A DNA stretch of 64,000 nt from Ruminococcus sp. (GCA_015066875.1 SVNM01000003.1:19091-83090), one strand, 5' to 3'; positions 1 to 9,214 are shown, counted from the stretch's first letter. Numbers and translations are program-made. Notes: generated from the sequence alone by a model not told the origin.

Positions 1-1
1 C

Positions 2-349
2 CGCCTTGCAAGTAATTCTCTGCTTGAGGCTCTTGTGTTCTCACGCCGTGCTTCTGAGGATATTGCACGCAAGATTGATAAATGTCCCGAAGGCTTTGAT
101 ACAGTTGAATTTGCTCCCTCTACAGACCGCGAGCCTATCCCTCACGGCTTCCGTACAGAGGTAAGAAGAATTCTTCAGCAGTGCCACTTTGTTATCCCCG
201 ATAAAAAGTCTGCTTCCGAAAGCTTCAGGCGTGTGGAGGAAATACGTGAAACTCTGCTTAACGGCAATTTCCTCATCGACGCAGACTACGTTGAGGCTAA
301 ATCCCTCGTTACAACCGCCTACATCATTTTAAAGGAAGTTATCCGATAA
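2..349 (+). CDS. nadB: L-aspartate oxidase, C-terminal part (truncated by window edge)
   Basis: Reading frame is open from base 2 (RLASNSLLEALVFSRRA...), a typical NadB motif; directly followed by nadC. Confidence 0.85.
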   Translation, partial: RLASNSLLEALVFSRRASEDIARKIDKCPEGFDTVEFAPSTDREPIPHGFRTEVRRILQQCHFVIPDKKSASESFRRVEEIRETLLNGNFLIDADYVEAKSLVTTAYIILKEVIR

Positions 350-367
350 TCCGAAAGGGGTTTTAAT

Positions 368-1213
368 ATGAAACTTTTACAGTGCTATATTGACAATATA
401 ATCAACAACGCTCTTATGGAGGATATCAGCTACATCGATGCTACGGCAGATAACCTTATTCCCGAAGAGCATACAAGCAAGGCTTATTACGTTGCAAAGG
501 CTTCAGGCGTGCTCTGCGGTATCGATATCGCAAAGCGTGTTTTCGAGCTTGCGGGCGGTAATGTAAGCTTCAATATTCTCCTCAGAGACGGCGCCAAGGT
601 AAACGAGGGCGATATCATTGCTGAAATGGAAGGAAGCACTCTTACTCTTCTCAAGGGCGAGCGTACTGCTCTTAATATTCTCCAGCATATGTCGGGAATT
701 GCAACCGCAACAAATGTCTGCGCTGAGCTTGTAAAGGGCACAAATGCTCACGTTACAGATACAAGAAAGACTCTTCCCGGTCTGCGTGCGCTTCAGAAGT
801 ATGCTGTTACTGTGGGCGGAGGCAAAAATCACCGTTTCAACCTTTCCGATGCGGCTATGCTTAAGGATAACCACATCGACGCTTACGGCGGAATTACCGC
901 TGCGGTAAACGCTCTGCGTGAGAAAATCGGACATACAGTAAAGGTTGAGGTTGAAGTCCGTACTCTCGATGAGCTTCGTGAGGCGCTCAGCGTTAACTGC
1001 GAAATCATTATGCTTGACAATATGAACTGCGACCAGATGCGTGAGGCTGTGGCTATCACAGACGGCAAGGCTCTGCTTGAGGCTTCAGGAAATATCACAG
1101 CTGATAATATCCGCTCTGTTGCCGAAACAGGCGTTAATATCATTTCTCTCGGAGCTCTTACCCACTCGGTAAAGGCATTCGATATTTCAATGAAAATCAA
1201 AAGCGATAAATAA
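368..1213 (+). CDS. nadC: Nicotinate-nucleotide pyrophosphorylase (carboxylating)
   Basis: 281 aa; motifs TRKTLPGLRALQKYAVTVGGGKNHRFNLSDAAMLKDNH and VEVEVRTLDE typical of NadC. Confidence 0.95.
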   Translation: MKLLQCYIDNIINNALMEDISYIDATADNLIPEEHTSKAYYVAKASGVLCGIDIAKRVFELAGGNVSFNILLRDGAKVNEGDIIAEMEGSTLTLLKGERTALNILQHMSGIATATNVCAELVKGTNAHVTDTRKTLPGLRALQKYAVTVGGGKNHRFNLSDAAMLKDNHIDAYGGITAAVNALREKIGHTVKVEVEVRTLDELREALSVNCEIIMLDNMNCDQMREAVAITDGKALLEASGNITADNIRSVAETGVNIISLGALTHSVKAFDISMKIKSDK

Positions 1214-1218
1214 AATAA

Positions 1219-1249
1219 ATCCCCGCAGGCATAAAAAGCTTGCGGGGAT
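1219..1249 (+). terminator. Hairpin after nadC
   Basis: atccccgcaggc-ataaaaa-gcttgcggggat inverted repeat just after stop; weak T-run. Confidence 0.5.
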
Positions 1250-1255
1250 ATTTGT

Positions 1256-1682
1256 AAGGCTCTCCTTTAAGTAAATTATCCATACGGAAGCATTATGTGT
1301 ATTTAGTGGGGGAACCTTTCTGAAGAAAGTTTATGCCTGACAGGCACCCGTCCCCTCTGTCAGCTTCGCTGACATCTCCCCACCCCGTGGGGAGTCACCC
1401 ACACCCCCTACAAAGACTTTTACTCTGAATTAAATCCCCATATGGTACACACTAATAACGAGATGTTAAAATCTTATCAAAATGGTGTGTGTACCATATG
1501 GGGAATTAATTTAAAAATGAAAGTTTTAGGAAAGGAGTTTGAGGATTACTCCCCGCAGTGCGGGGAGATGTCCGAAGGACAGAGGGGACAGGCTCCCGTT
1601 GGGAGAACCCTTTTTCAAAAGGGTTTTCCTCAATAAATCACGTAAATACTTCTGTGTGAAAAGTCTCCTAAGGGTGAGCCTT
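1256..1682. repeat. Structured intergenic element, copy A (~427 bp, two sub-module insertions)
   Basis: Imperfect terminal inverted repeats (AAGGCTC...GAGCCTT at base), arm hairpins and central hairpin CCCCATATGGTACACAC...GTGTGTACCATATGGGG; same architecture at four other loci. Confidence 0.85.
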
Positions 1683-1693
1683 AATTTTTGTTA

Positions 1694-3256
1694 TCAGACA
1701 AGTCCCATAAACTCTTCCATGGTCTGTATGTACTCGTCAGTTGTTGTTGAGACATAGGCGTAGTAGCTGAGGATACTTGCCGCATCGGTGGGAGTTATTT
1801 TTTCGTCCTTATTTACATCTGCGGCAGTGAACTCCACGTATGTAAGCCCTACACTTCCTGTTGTCTGCCCATCAGCATATGCTGAGAGTGCCTTTGCTGC
1901 ATCGGTAGGAGTAATCTGTCCGTCGCAGTTCACATCGCCAAGCATAACCTCAGGCGCAGAGCTTGTAGTCGGCGTTGTATAAGTAGTAGTTGAGGTAGTT
2001 GTTGTGGTAGTAGTTGTTGTTGAAGTGGTGGTAGTAGTCGTTGTAGTAGTTGTTGTAGTTGTAGTGGTGCTTGTAGTAGTCGTTGTTGTAGAAGTTGTAG
2101 TTGTAGTCGTTGTAGATGTTGTAGTCACAAGAGGCTCGTTGCCTGCTACCTTAAGGTATGTTTCATATGCAATTTCGGGATACTCTGCCTTATCCTCAAG
2201 ACTTTCAAACGTTGTCTTTAAAAGACCGTTATCGTTGTGAAGCTCGCCTATCTGCTCAAGAACAGCACAGGCAATGGCAATATGTCCCTTCTGATTGGGG
2301 TGGAAGTCCATATTGTTTATATCAAACTCGCCTGTTTCGGGCTGGATATCTGTGAAATAGTAGGCATAGCCCTGATTTTCCTTTGAAGGAGACTCGTTTG
2401 AGCTGAACTCGTAGAATATATCGGCAATTTTCACTCCCTCAATAGTCTGCAGGGCGTCACGATAAAGCTCCATAGCGCTTTCCAGGTTTTTTCTGAGAGT
2501 ATTTATTGCCATTGAGTATGTTTCATTTCCTGCAATATCAATGCTTCCGCTCCAGTATTCGGGAGCAAACTGAACAGGCTGATAAACTGTCTGAATGATT
2601 ATCTGAGCGTCGGGATTAAGCTCCTTTATCATAGAAACGATTTCAGCTGTTTCGGGAACATACTCTGTCTGAACAAGACCTGTAGGATTATTTGTTGTAC
2701 CGGCAAGCTCCTTTTTAAGTCCTGAAATAAACGGAGTTGCTGCCATAGGATTAGCCTCAAAGTAATCCATCAGCACTGCCTTATCAATCAGACGGTTCAT
2801 ATCGTCAAGAGTAGGGTCCTCAGGAATATCAGCTGATGAATAGCCCTCTTTGAACATGGGATATGTATCGGAATTTATTGTTCTTGCGTATTCAAGAGAA
2901 TACTTTGCCATATGACGGAGCATATTGTTTCCGCCTATTGAAATTACTACAACCTCAGCTTCTTCTGCAGACGCAATAGCCTCAGCGTCGTTTGAAAGAG
3001 CACTGATAAGGTCATCTGTTCTCAGACCGTCCTTAGCGTAGTAATCGACCTCCCAGCCGAGGTAATCGCCGATAATATCGCCGTATTTATGCTCAACAGT
3101 ACCGCCCATTGAAGTGCCCGATGCAATGCTGTCGCCCATAACGAAAACGCTGTTTGTATTATCGCTTTCAGCAGTCTCCTGAGCACATACCGCTGAAGCT
3201 GTAACAGACGATACAGCCAGTACTGCAGATAAAAGCGCTGATAATGTCTTTTTCAT
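1694..3256 (-). CDS. Secreted SGNH/GDSL-type hydrolase with Thr-rich linker and C-terminal type I dockerin
   Basis: Signal peptide; VFVMGDSIASG (block I), SIGGNN, DFHPNQKGH; poly-Thr linker; GDVNCDGQITPTDAAKAL...ADVNKDEKITPTDAASIL dockerin repeats. Confidence 0.88.
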   Translation of the reverse strand: MKKTLSALLSAVLAVSSVTASAVCAQETAESDNTNSVFVMGDSIASGTSMGGTVEHKYGDIIGDYLGWEVDYYAKDGLRTDDLISALSNDAEAIASAEEAEVVVISIGGNNMLRHMAKYSLEYARTINSDTYPMFKEGYSSADIPEDPTLDDMNRLIDKAVLMDYFEANPMAATPFISGLKKELAGTTNNPTGLVQTEYVPETAEIVSMIKELNPDAQIIIQTVYQPVQFAPEYWSGSIDIAGNETYSMAINTLRKNLESAMELYRDALQTIEGVKIADIFYEFSSNESPSKENQGYAYYFTDIQPETGEFDINNMDFHPNQKGHIAIACAVLEQIGELHNDNGLLKTTFESLEDKAEYPEIAYETYLKVAGNEPLVTTTSTTTTTTTSTTTTTTSTTTTTTTTTTTTTTTSTTTTTTTTTSTTTYTTPTTSSAPEVMLGDVNCDGQITPTDAAKALSAYADGQTTGSVGLTYVEFTAADVNKDEKITPTDAASILSYYAYVSTTTDEYIQTMEEFMGLV

Positions 3257-3303
3257 TGTTAATCCTCCTTTAAATTCAAAAAAGCTTTCTTTTTATACAC
3301 TTA

Positions 3304-3332
3304 ATTATAAACCATTGAAGTCTGCCTGTCAA
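3304..3332 (-). promoter_or_regulatory. Sigma-A type promoter for SGNH-dockerin gene
   Basis: Minus strand TTGACA-17 bp-TATAAT. Confidence 0.75.
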
Positions 3333-3350
3333 CAGGAAACCACTGCCTTG

Positions 3351-3854
3351 TTATCTCACAGGAGCCTTTATAACTCCCTTGACTGTAAGTGCATACACTG
3401 TAACGTATGACGCAAAGGGTACTGCAACAAGGGGAAGCATCAGCCATACCTGTGCCGATGTAAGAGCCGAGCTTGACGCATCAGAGTTGATAAAGTTGTA
3501 AATCTGAAGAAAATATGCGTTCAGAAGCTTGTGCCATTTGTAAAAGTCAAATCCCGATGTTTTGTGGGATACAAAAAGCACAATCCAGCTTGCAAGTGAC
3601 GGAAGCGAAGCCGTAACTCCCGTTGCAAGCGGTACAAGAGGACTCAGCTTCAAATTCTCTGTTCTGCTTTTTTTCAGATCCTCAGAGGCTGTATTCATTG
3701 CAAAATTCGCCATAAGACAGATAAGTATTCCCACTGTGCACACAGCGCAGATAAGCTTCATAAAGGTCATTGCCGATGATGCAAGGGTAAGACCGATAAA
3801 AAGCGAAAGTATTTCAGATGCCACTATGTAGCCGATTGCTTTAAGATGTCTCAT
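3351..3854 (-). CDS. Hypothetical membrane protein
   Basis: 167 aa with several hydrophobic segments. Confidence 0.6.
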   Translation of the reverse strand: MRHLKAIGYIVASEILSLFIGLTLASSAMTFMKLICAVCTVGILICLMANFAMNTASEDLKKSRTENLKLSPLVPLATGVTASLPSLASWIVLFVSHKTSGFDFYKWHKLLNAYFLQIYNFINSDASSSALTSAQVWLMLPLVAVPFASYVTVYALTVKGVIKAPVR

Positions 3855-3952
3855 ATCAAAAATTCCTTTTCTTTTATGTATAACAAAGATGATTTACGGG
3901 ATAATATTATCGCTGTTACCCTGAGCCCTGCAGAACGAAAGGAGCACTCTAT

Positions 3953-4132
3953 ATGCATATTATACCATTCAATAATAACGATGATGCGGTAAAAATCTAC
4001 ACTCCGCCGTCAAGAAACAGCAAAGCTAAGATGCAAAACGCACTTTCCGAGGACAACGATAATGTGAGAATTTACAGTATACGCTCACACCAACAGTCAG
4101 ATTCATCTTCTGATAATTCTTCCGATAAGTGA
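3953..4132 (+). CDS. Small hydrophilic protein (59 aa), absent from the ORF track
   Basis: AAAGGAG SD upstream of ATG; translates MHIIPFNNNDDAVKIYTPPSRNSKAKMQNALSEDNDNVRIYSIRSHQQSDSSSDNSSDK*; convergent with znuB. Confidence 0.5.
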   Translation: MHIIPFNNNDDAVKIYTPPSRNSKAKMQNALSEDNDNVRIYSIRSHQQSDSSSDNSSDK

Positions 4133-4930
4133 AAACACAAGGAAGAAGAATACATTTACGATTACGATGCTTGCTCCGGGAGCAGTATTGAACATAAGGG
4201 CGATGAACATTCCCAGAAGAAAGCTTGCTACGGAAACTGCTCCTGCTGTGAGGACAACTCCGCGGAAGCTTTTGCATACTCTCATTGCGGTAAGCGATGG
4301 AATTACTATCAGGCTTGAAATAAGAAGCGAGCCCATCATCATCATTCCCAGAACAACGGTTACAGCTGTTAAAACCGCGAATATCATATTGTATATTCCC
4401 GCATTTACTCCTGTGGCACGGGCAAAGTTTTCATCAAAGGTAACCGAGAAGATCCTGTTGTACAGGAAAATGAATGCAAGTATCACAACTACCGACAGCA
4501 CTACGCTGAGCACAACGTCCTCAGTTGTCATAGCAAGTATGCTTCCGAACATATAGTGGCTCACATCATTGGTGAGTCCAGCCTTTGAGGAAACGAGAAT
4601 TCCTATGGCAAGAGCTGTTGTGGAAAAGAGCGCTATTGCCGAATCGCCGTGAAGCTTGCTGTTTTCGCTGAGCCTCAGCAGTATAAATGCTGCAACGATA
4701 ACTACAGGCAGAGCTACCTTCAGGGGAGCTAAATTCATTACTGCCGCAACGGATAATGCTCCGTAGCCGATGTGTGAAAGTCCGTCGCCTATCATAGAGT
4801 ATTTCTTCAGCACAAGAGTTACTCCCAGAAGTGAGGCACATATCGTAACCGCAATTCCTCCTATAAGTGCAGGGAGAAGTATGTGGCGGAAGAATTCAGG
4901 TGAAAACATTAATTCAAAATTTTCTGTCAT
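4103..4930 (-). CDS. znuB: Zinc/metal ABC transporter permease
   Basis: ABC-3 family permease sequence; 4-bp overlap with upstream znuC. Confidence 0.9.
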   Translation of the reverse strand: MTENFELMFSPEFFRHILLPALIGGIAVTICASLLGVTLVLKKYSMIGDGLSHIGYGALSVAAVMNLAPLKVALPVVIVAAFILLRLSENSKLHGDSAIALFSTTALAIGILVSSKAGLTNDVSHYMFGSILAMTTEDVVLSVVLSVVVILAFIFLYNRIFSVTFDENFARATGVNAGIYNMIFAVLTAVTVVLGMMMMGSLLISSLIVIPSLTAMRVCKSFRGVVLTAGAVSVASFLLGMFIALMFNTAPGASIVIVNVFFFLVFSLIGRIIRR

Positions 4931-5640
4931 AGTTTCTGATCTCCGATAAATTTATTGCTGATGTGTGATGAAGCGTATTCCTGGGGAGTTCCGAAAAAGC
5001 TGTCACTGCTACTGCACAGGCACAGTATCTTCGATGAGTACTCAAGTGATTTTGCTATATCGTGGGAAACCATTATTATGGTCATTTTATCCTTCTCGTT
5101 AAGCTCTGAAATAACGGAATAGAGCTCTGCTGAAGCTGTGGGGTCAAGTCCTGTTACAGGCTCGTCAAGAAGAAGGAGCTTTTTTGCCGAGCATAACGCT
5201 CTTGCAAGAAGCATTCTCTGTTGCTGTCCGCCCGAAAGCTCACGACAGCCTCTTGAAGCAAGGTCGTAAATTCCCAGACGCTTCATTGCATTTGACGCAA
5301 TTTCCTTTTCGGCAGATGAATAGAAGGGACGATATCCTCTTCTTCCCAGACAGCCCGAAAGCACTACCTCGGAAACAGTAGCGGGAAATCCCGACTGCAT
5401 AGGCGTGTGCTGAGGAAGATAGCCTATATCGGTGTGCTTAAGTCCATCGCCAAGAGTTATTTTTCCTCCGTCGGCAGGCTTTATTCCAAGCAGACACTTT
5501 ACAAGGGTGCTTTTTCCCGAACCATTTTCTCCTAAAATACACAGATAATCGCCCTCGCTTATTGAAAATGAAAGCGAATTTATAACCTTTACTCCGTCAT
5601 AGCTTGCGGTAAGGTTTTCACAGGTAAGTATTTTTTTCAA
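4927..5640 (-). CDS. znuC: Zinc/metal ABC transporter ATP-binding protein
   Basis: Walker A GENGSGKST, signature LSGGQQQR, Walker B LLLLDEP. Confidence 0.92.
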   Translation of the reverse strand: MKKILTCENLTASYDGVKVINSLSFSISEGDYLCILGENGSGKSTLVKCLLGIKPADGGKITLGDGLKHTDIGYLPQHTPMQSGFPATVSEVVLSGCLGRRGYRPFYSSAEKEIASNAMKRLGIYDLASRGCRELSGGQQQRMLLARALCSAKKLLLLDEPVTGLDPTASAELYSVISELNEKDKMTIIMVSHDIAKSLEYSSKILCLCSSSDSFFGTPQEYASSHISNKFIGDQKL

Positions 5641-6701
5641 TACAGAGCCTCCCTTAAATTATTGAGATTTTCTCTCATAAGCTGAATATACGTTACGTTG
5701 TTTTCAAAATCTTCGCCTGATACATTGTGGCAGGAATGAAGTGTGAGCATCTGTGCGCCTGTCGCGTCGCAGAGCTTTTCCGCAAGCCTTTTCGTTGAAA
5801 ACTCAAGGCAGAATACGGTATCGATGTTATGCTCAAGTATCTCGTCTATCAGAAAAGCCATTGTATATACTCCCGGCTCTGATTCAGAACTGCATCCGCT
5901 GAATGCCGCAAAGTACTCCAGCCCCAGATCGTGTGTAAGATATCTGAAGGGGAAGCGGTCTCCTATGACTATTATATCAGTGGGAGCGTTCTCTGCCATT
6001 TCCGCAAAATCCTCCTCAAGCTCCTCAAGCTGAGAGATGTAGCCTTCCGCATTGACGCTGTAGTACGACTGCCGGTCAAAGCTGATATGTTCGGGCACTG
6101 CCGAGCACAGAGCGTCTCTTATACCCTCTGTGCAAAGCACAGCATTTGAAGGAGAAAGCCAGAAATGCTCGTCATATCCGAGATAATCGTTTTCTGCATG
6201 ATTGTGTCCGCAGTTTTCATCGTGATGATGCTCCTGTTCCTGTACGCTGTGAGAGTCCTCTTCCTCCTCTTCTTCGTTATGAGAATGGTCGTGGGAATGA
6301 CCGCTGGGAGAAGCTCCGTGCACCTCCTCTTCTTCAAGAGGCTCTACATAATCAAAAAGTCTTATTACTGTTTTATTGTCAGTACCCACCGATTCCAGTA
6401 TTTCCTCTGCCCATACCTCGCCTGAGCCCCCAAGATAAATAAACACATCGCACTCCTGAATTTTCAGTATGTCAAGCGGTGTAGGCTCGTAGGAGTGAGC
6501 CTCGGCGCCGGGACAAAGAAGCATTGTTATATCGGCGCTTTCCCCTGCAACAGCTCTTGCAAAGTCATAAGGCGGAAAACAGGTTGTCACTATGGAAAGC
6601 TTGTCCGGTTTCTTCTCTGCAGAGCTGTCTGCGCACCCTGTAAGGAGTCCCGAAACAAATAAAACTGCTGTTATAATCGTTACAAAGAGTCTTTTTTTCA
6701 T
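5637..6701 (-). CDS. znuA: Zinc-binding lipoprotein of ABC transporter
   Basis: Lipobox LLTGC; His-rich loop GHSHDHSHNEEEEEEDSHSVQEQEHHHDENCGHNH; start moved to MKKRLF. Confidence 0.92.
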   Translation of the reverse strand: MKKRLFVTIITAVLFVSGLLTGCADSSAEKKPDKLSIVTTCFPPYDFARAVAGESADITMLLCPGAEAHSYEPTPLDILKIQECDVFIYLGGSGEVWAEEILESVGTDNKTVIRLFDYVEPLEEEEVHGASPSGHSHDHSHNEEEEEEDSHSVQEQEHHHDENCGHNHAENDYLGYDEHFWLSPSNAVLCTEGIRDALCSAVPEHISFDRQSYYSVNAEGYISQLEELEEDFAEMAENAPTDIIVIGDRFPFRYLTHDLGLEYFAAFSGCSSESEPGVYTMAFLIDEILEHNIDTVFCLEFSTKRLAEKLCDATGAQMLTLHSCHNVSGEDFENNVTYIQLMRENLNNLREALY

Positions 6702-7117
6702 TCTTCCTCCGAACCCGAACACTCTGAGCATTTGCCGTAGAAAACCGTCTGTGTAGAGTTTACGGTAAAGCCGTGATGCTCAAAAATATGCTTGTTTACT
6801 CCCGAAAGAAAGTCACAGTCGATGTGAATAAGCTGACCGCAACAGACGCATTTCAGATGAAAATGCTCGTGACAGCTGTTATCCCCGATATACTGAAAGC
6901 AGGCTCCTGTTTTGCCATCAAGAACGTATTTACGTACAATTCCACGCTCCACAAGCTTTTCAAGCTGGCGATAGATAGTAGCTGTACCCACAGGCGAGCC
7001 CTCCTGTGCAAGATAAGAGCTTATTTCCTGGACATTTGTATGCCTGTCCTTATTTTTTATAAGAAAAGCAATAAGATTTTCCTTTTGCTTTGTTTTGTAC
7101 TCATTAGAAAGCTTCAT
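6698..7117 (-). CDS. zur: Fur-family regulator, probably Zur
   Basis: Fur fold with CVCC and CSEC metal motifs; co-operonic with znuACB; start moved to MKLSNEY after GGAGG. Confidence 0.85.
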   Translation of the reverse strand: MKLSNEYKTKQKENLIAFLIKNKDRHTNVQEISSYLAQEGSPVGTATIYRQLEKLVERGIVRKYVLDGKTGACFQYIGDNSCHEHFHLKCVCCGQLIHIDCDFLSGVNKHIFEHHGFTVNSTQTVFYGKCSECSGSEEE

Positions 7118-7134
7118 AAAACCTCCGTTAAAAA

Positions 7135-7155
7135 TGAAAATGATTTTCGTTTTCA
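7135..7155. promoter_or_regulatory. Fur/Zur-type operator
   Basis: 21 bp near-palindrome TGAAAATGATTTTCGTTTTCA just upstream of zur-znuACB. Confidence 0.7.
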
Positions 7156-7235
7156 ATTTTATCACATATTCCCCTCAATGTCAAGGAAAAGTGAGGGCTG
7201 TGCATTACTTAAAACAAAAAAATAATAAAACAGCC

Positions 7236-7264
7236 TTGACAAATAAGAACATATGTTTTATAAT
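7236..7264 (+). promoter_or_regulatory. Consensus sigma-A promoter with LexA-box-like spacer
   Basis: TTGACA (7236-7241), 17 bp spacer, TATAAT (7259-7264); spacer contains GAACATATGTTT (7247-7258). Confidence 0.85.
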
Positions 7265-7280
7265 ATCCTTACAAGGAATA

Positions 7281-7292
7281 GAACATTCGTTC
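7281..7292. promoter_or_regulatory. LexA (SOS) operator
   Basis: GAACATTCGTTC matches the Firmicutes LexA box GAAC-N4-GTTC. Confidence 0.75.
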
Positions 7293-7344
7293 GATAGCTA
7301 CCTTAGGTGCTTCTCCCTAAATAAATGACTGTGGAGGATTACCA

Positions 7345-7578
7345 ATGAAAGAACTTATTAGAAATTATCAGACAAGCTGTGAACTGGTTAAATCCCGTAT
7401 AGACCAGCTTACCGCTGAGCTCAACGTACTTATCAAAAACGGAGGTGAACAGGAAATTTCAGACAGAAATCTCAGACAGCGTATAGCTTTGCTTTATACT
7501 GAGCACAGGGAAATGCGCGATATCATCGGTCATCTTGACTCTTATGCAAGGGCGGTGGAAAATCGTGCCCAGACGTAA
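7345..7578 (+). CDS. Small coiled-coil-like protein of unknown function, first gene behind LexA boxes
   Basis: 77 aa; GGAGG SD; downstream of LexA-box promoter. Confidence 0.75.
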   Translation: MKELIRNYQTSCELVKSRIDQLTAELNVLIKNGGEQEISDRNLRQRIALLYTEHREMRDIIGHLDSYARAVENRAQT

Positions 7579-7873
7579 TACTTATTCCGATACGTTTTCA
7601 GGCCAGGCTGACCGTGGAATACGTGCCATTCTTCAGGAAAAGGATAACGATTCCGGAGAATTTATGAGTCGTCTGAAAAAAGTGCTGTTAAAAGTTATAA
7701 ATAATGAGCTTACCACAAGACAAAAGGAAATAATTGTGCTATACTATTTTAAGAATATGGACATCGTTCAGATTGGCAGGCTTCTTGACGTATCGCCTCA
7801 GTCGGTATCAGTATGTATGAAGCGTGCACGCCTTAAAATCTATCGCTGTCTGCAATATAATATCAATATGTAG
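7565..7873 (+). CDS. Sigma-70 region-4-like HTH protein
   Basis: ELTTRQKEIIVLYYFKNMDIVQIGRLLDVSPQSVSVCMKRARLKI; GTG start inferred, overlapping previous gene. Confidence 0.75.
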   Translation: MPRRNTYSDTFSGQADRGIRAILQEKDNDSGEFMSRLKKVLLKVINNELTTRQKEIIVLYYFKNMDIVQIGRLLDVSPQSVSVCMKRARLKIYRCLQYNINM

Positions 7874-7885
7874 TGGGAGGTTTCT

Positions 7886-9214
7886 GTGAATACGCCCGTT
7901 TATGATTTTCTAAAAAAATATTCCCGAAGCGATTTTCTGCGCTGTCATATGCCCGGTCATAAGGGAGCAGAATTCTGCGGACTTGCTCCTGAGATTTACA
8001 GTCTCGATATAACCGAAATAAACGGCGCCGACAGTCTCTTTGAAAGCGACGGTATCATTGCCGAAAGCGAAAGGAATATGTCATCGCTTTACAATACAAG
8101 GGCTACTGTTTTCTCTGCGGGAGGCTCTACCCTTTGTATACAAGCTATGCTTTATCTTATGAAAAAAGAAAACAGACGCGTTTTTGCCGTCCGCAATGTT
8201 CATCGTGCATTTCTCAATGCCTCCGCTCTGCTGGATATTGACGTGGAATGGATTATGCCCGATTACTCGGACAGTCTGCTTTCGGGAGAGCTGTGCCTTG
8301 CTTCAGTGGAAAAACTCCTTTCAGAGTGTGAAAGCTCTGCCTGTGTTTATGTTACATCTCCCGATTATACAGGAAAGCTTGCGGATATAAAGGCTCTCAG
8401 CGAAATCTGTCACAGATATGACGCTCGTCTGCTTGTGGATAACGCTCACGGAGCTCACACTGCCTTTTTCCCGCAAAGTCTTCACCCTATTGCTCTCGGA
8501 GCAGACCTTTGCTGTGACTCGGCTCATAAAATGCTTCCAGCACTTACAGGCTCTGCTTTGCTACATACCTCTCGTGAGGAGTACGCTCCACTTCTTAAAC
8601 AGGCTATGAGCATCTTCGGCTCTACAAGTCCCTCGTATCTCATTATGTGCTCGCTTGACCTTTGCTGTGATTACATAGAAAAGCATATACGTGAGGATAT
8701 ACGCATCGGCGCAGAAAGAATAACGGCTCTGAAAAATAATATTTCTCATCTTGTTTCCTTTGCGGATACTGAGCCCTTTCACATCACTGTAAAGGCACAG
8801 GAGTGCGGTTTCAACGGTCTTGAGCTTGCCGATATACTCCGCAGTTTCAATGTTGAGTGCGAGTATGCCGACGACAGTATAGTTATTCTGCTTATGGCTC
8901 CCGTTAATACGGAAAAGGACTACGATACGCTTGAAAAGGCTCTTGAAAAAGCTCTTGAAAAAGCAGAAAGGCACTCTCCTGCAGTAAGAAAGCTAAGCCT
9001 TCCCTCTCCTGTGAAGGCTATGAGCATCAGAGAGGCTGTCTTTGCTCCTTCCGAGGAAATTTGCGTCAATTCTGCCGAAAACAGAATATGCGCTTCAGTA
9101 AAGGTGCCCTGTCCCCCCGCTGTACCCATTGCAATAAGCGGAGAGCTCATCACACGTGAACATATAAAAATTTTCAATAGGTATGGCATTTTTACTGTGA
9201 ATGTGGTAAAATAA
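7886..9214 (+). CDS. Orn/Lys/Arg decarboxylase-family PLP enzyme (YaaO-like)
   Basis: FLRCHMPGHKG, DITEINGADSL, DNAHGAH, CDSAHKMLPALTGSALLH. Confidence 0.88.
   Translation: MNTPVYDFLKKYSRSDFLRCHMPGHKGAEFCGLAPEIYSLDITEINGADSLFESDGIIAESERNMSSLYNTRATVFSAGGSTLCIQAMLYLMKKENRRVFAVRNVHRAFLNASALLDIDVEWIMPDYSDSLLSGELCLASVEKLLSECESSACVYVTSPDYTGKLADIKALSEICHRYDARLLVDNAHGAHTAFFPQSLHPIALGADLCCDSAHKMLPALTGSALLHTSREEYAPLLKQAMSIFGSTSPSYLIMCSLDLCCDYIEKHIREDIRIGAERITALKNNISHLVSFADTEPFHITVKAQECGFNGLELADILRSFNVECEYADDSIVILLMAPVNTEKDYDTLEKALEKALEKAERHSPAVRKLSLPSPVKAMSIREAVFAPSEEICVNSAENRICASVKVPCPPAVPIAISGELITREHIKIFNRYGIFTVNVVK

Noticed and set aside
1442-1757. ORFs of 64 and 72 aa inside repeat copy A
   Set aside because: Not conserved in copies B-E; the element is structural, not coding.
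7345-7873. Prophage or ICE remnant
   Set aside because: The sigma-region-4 protein is phage-like, but no integrase, terminase, structural or att-like sequences were seen nearby.
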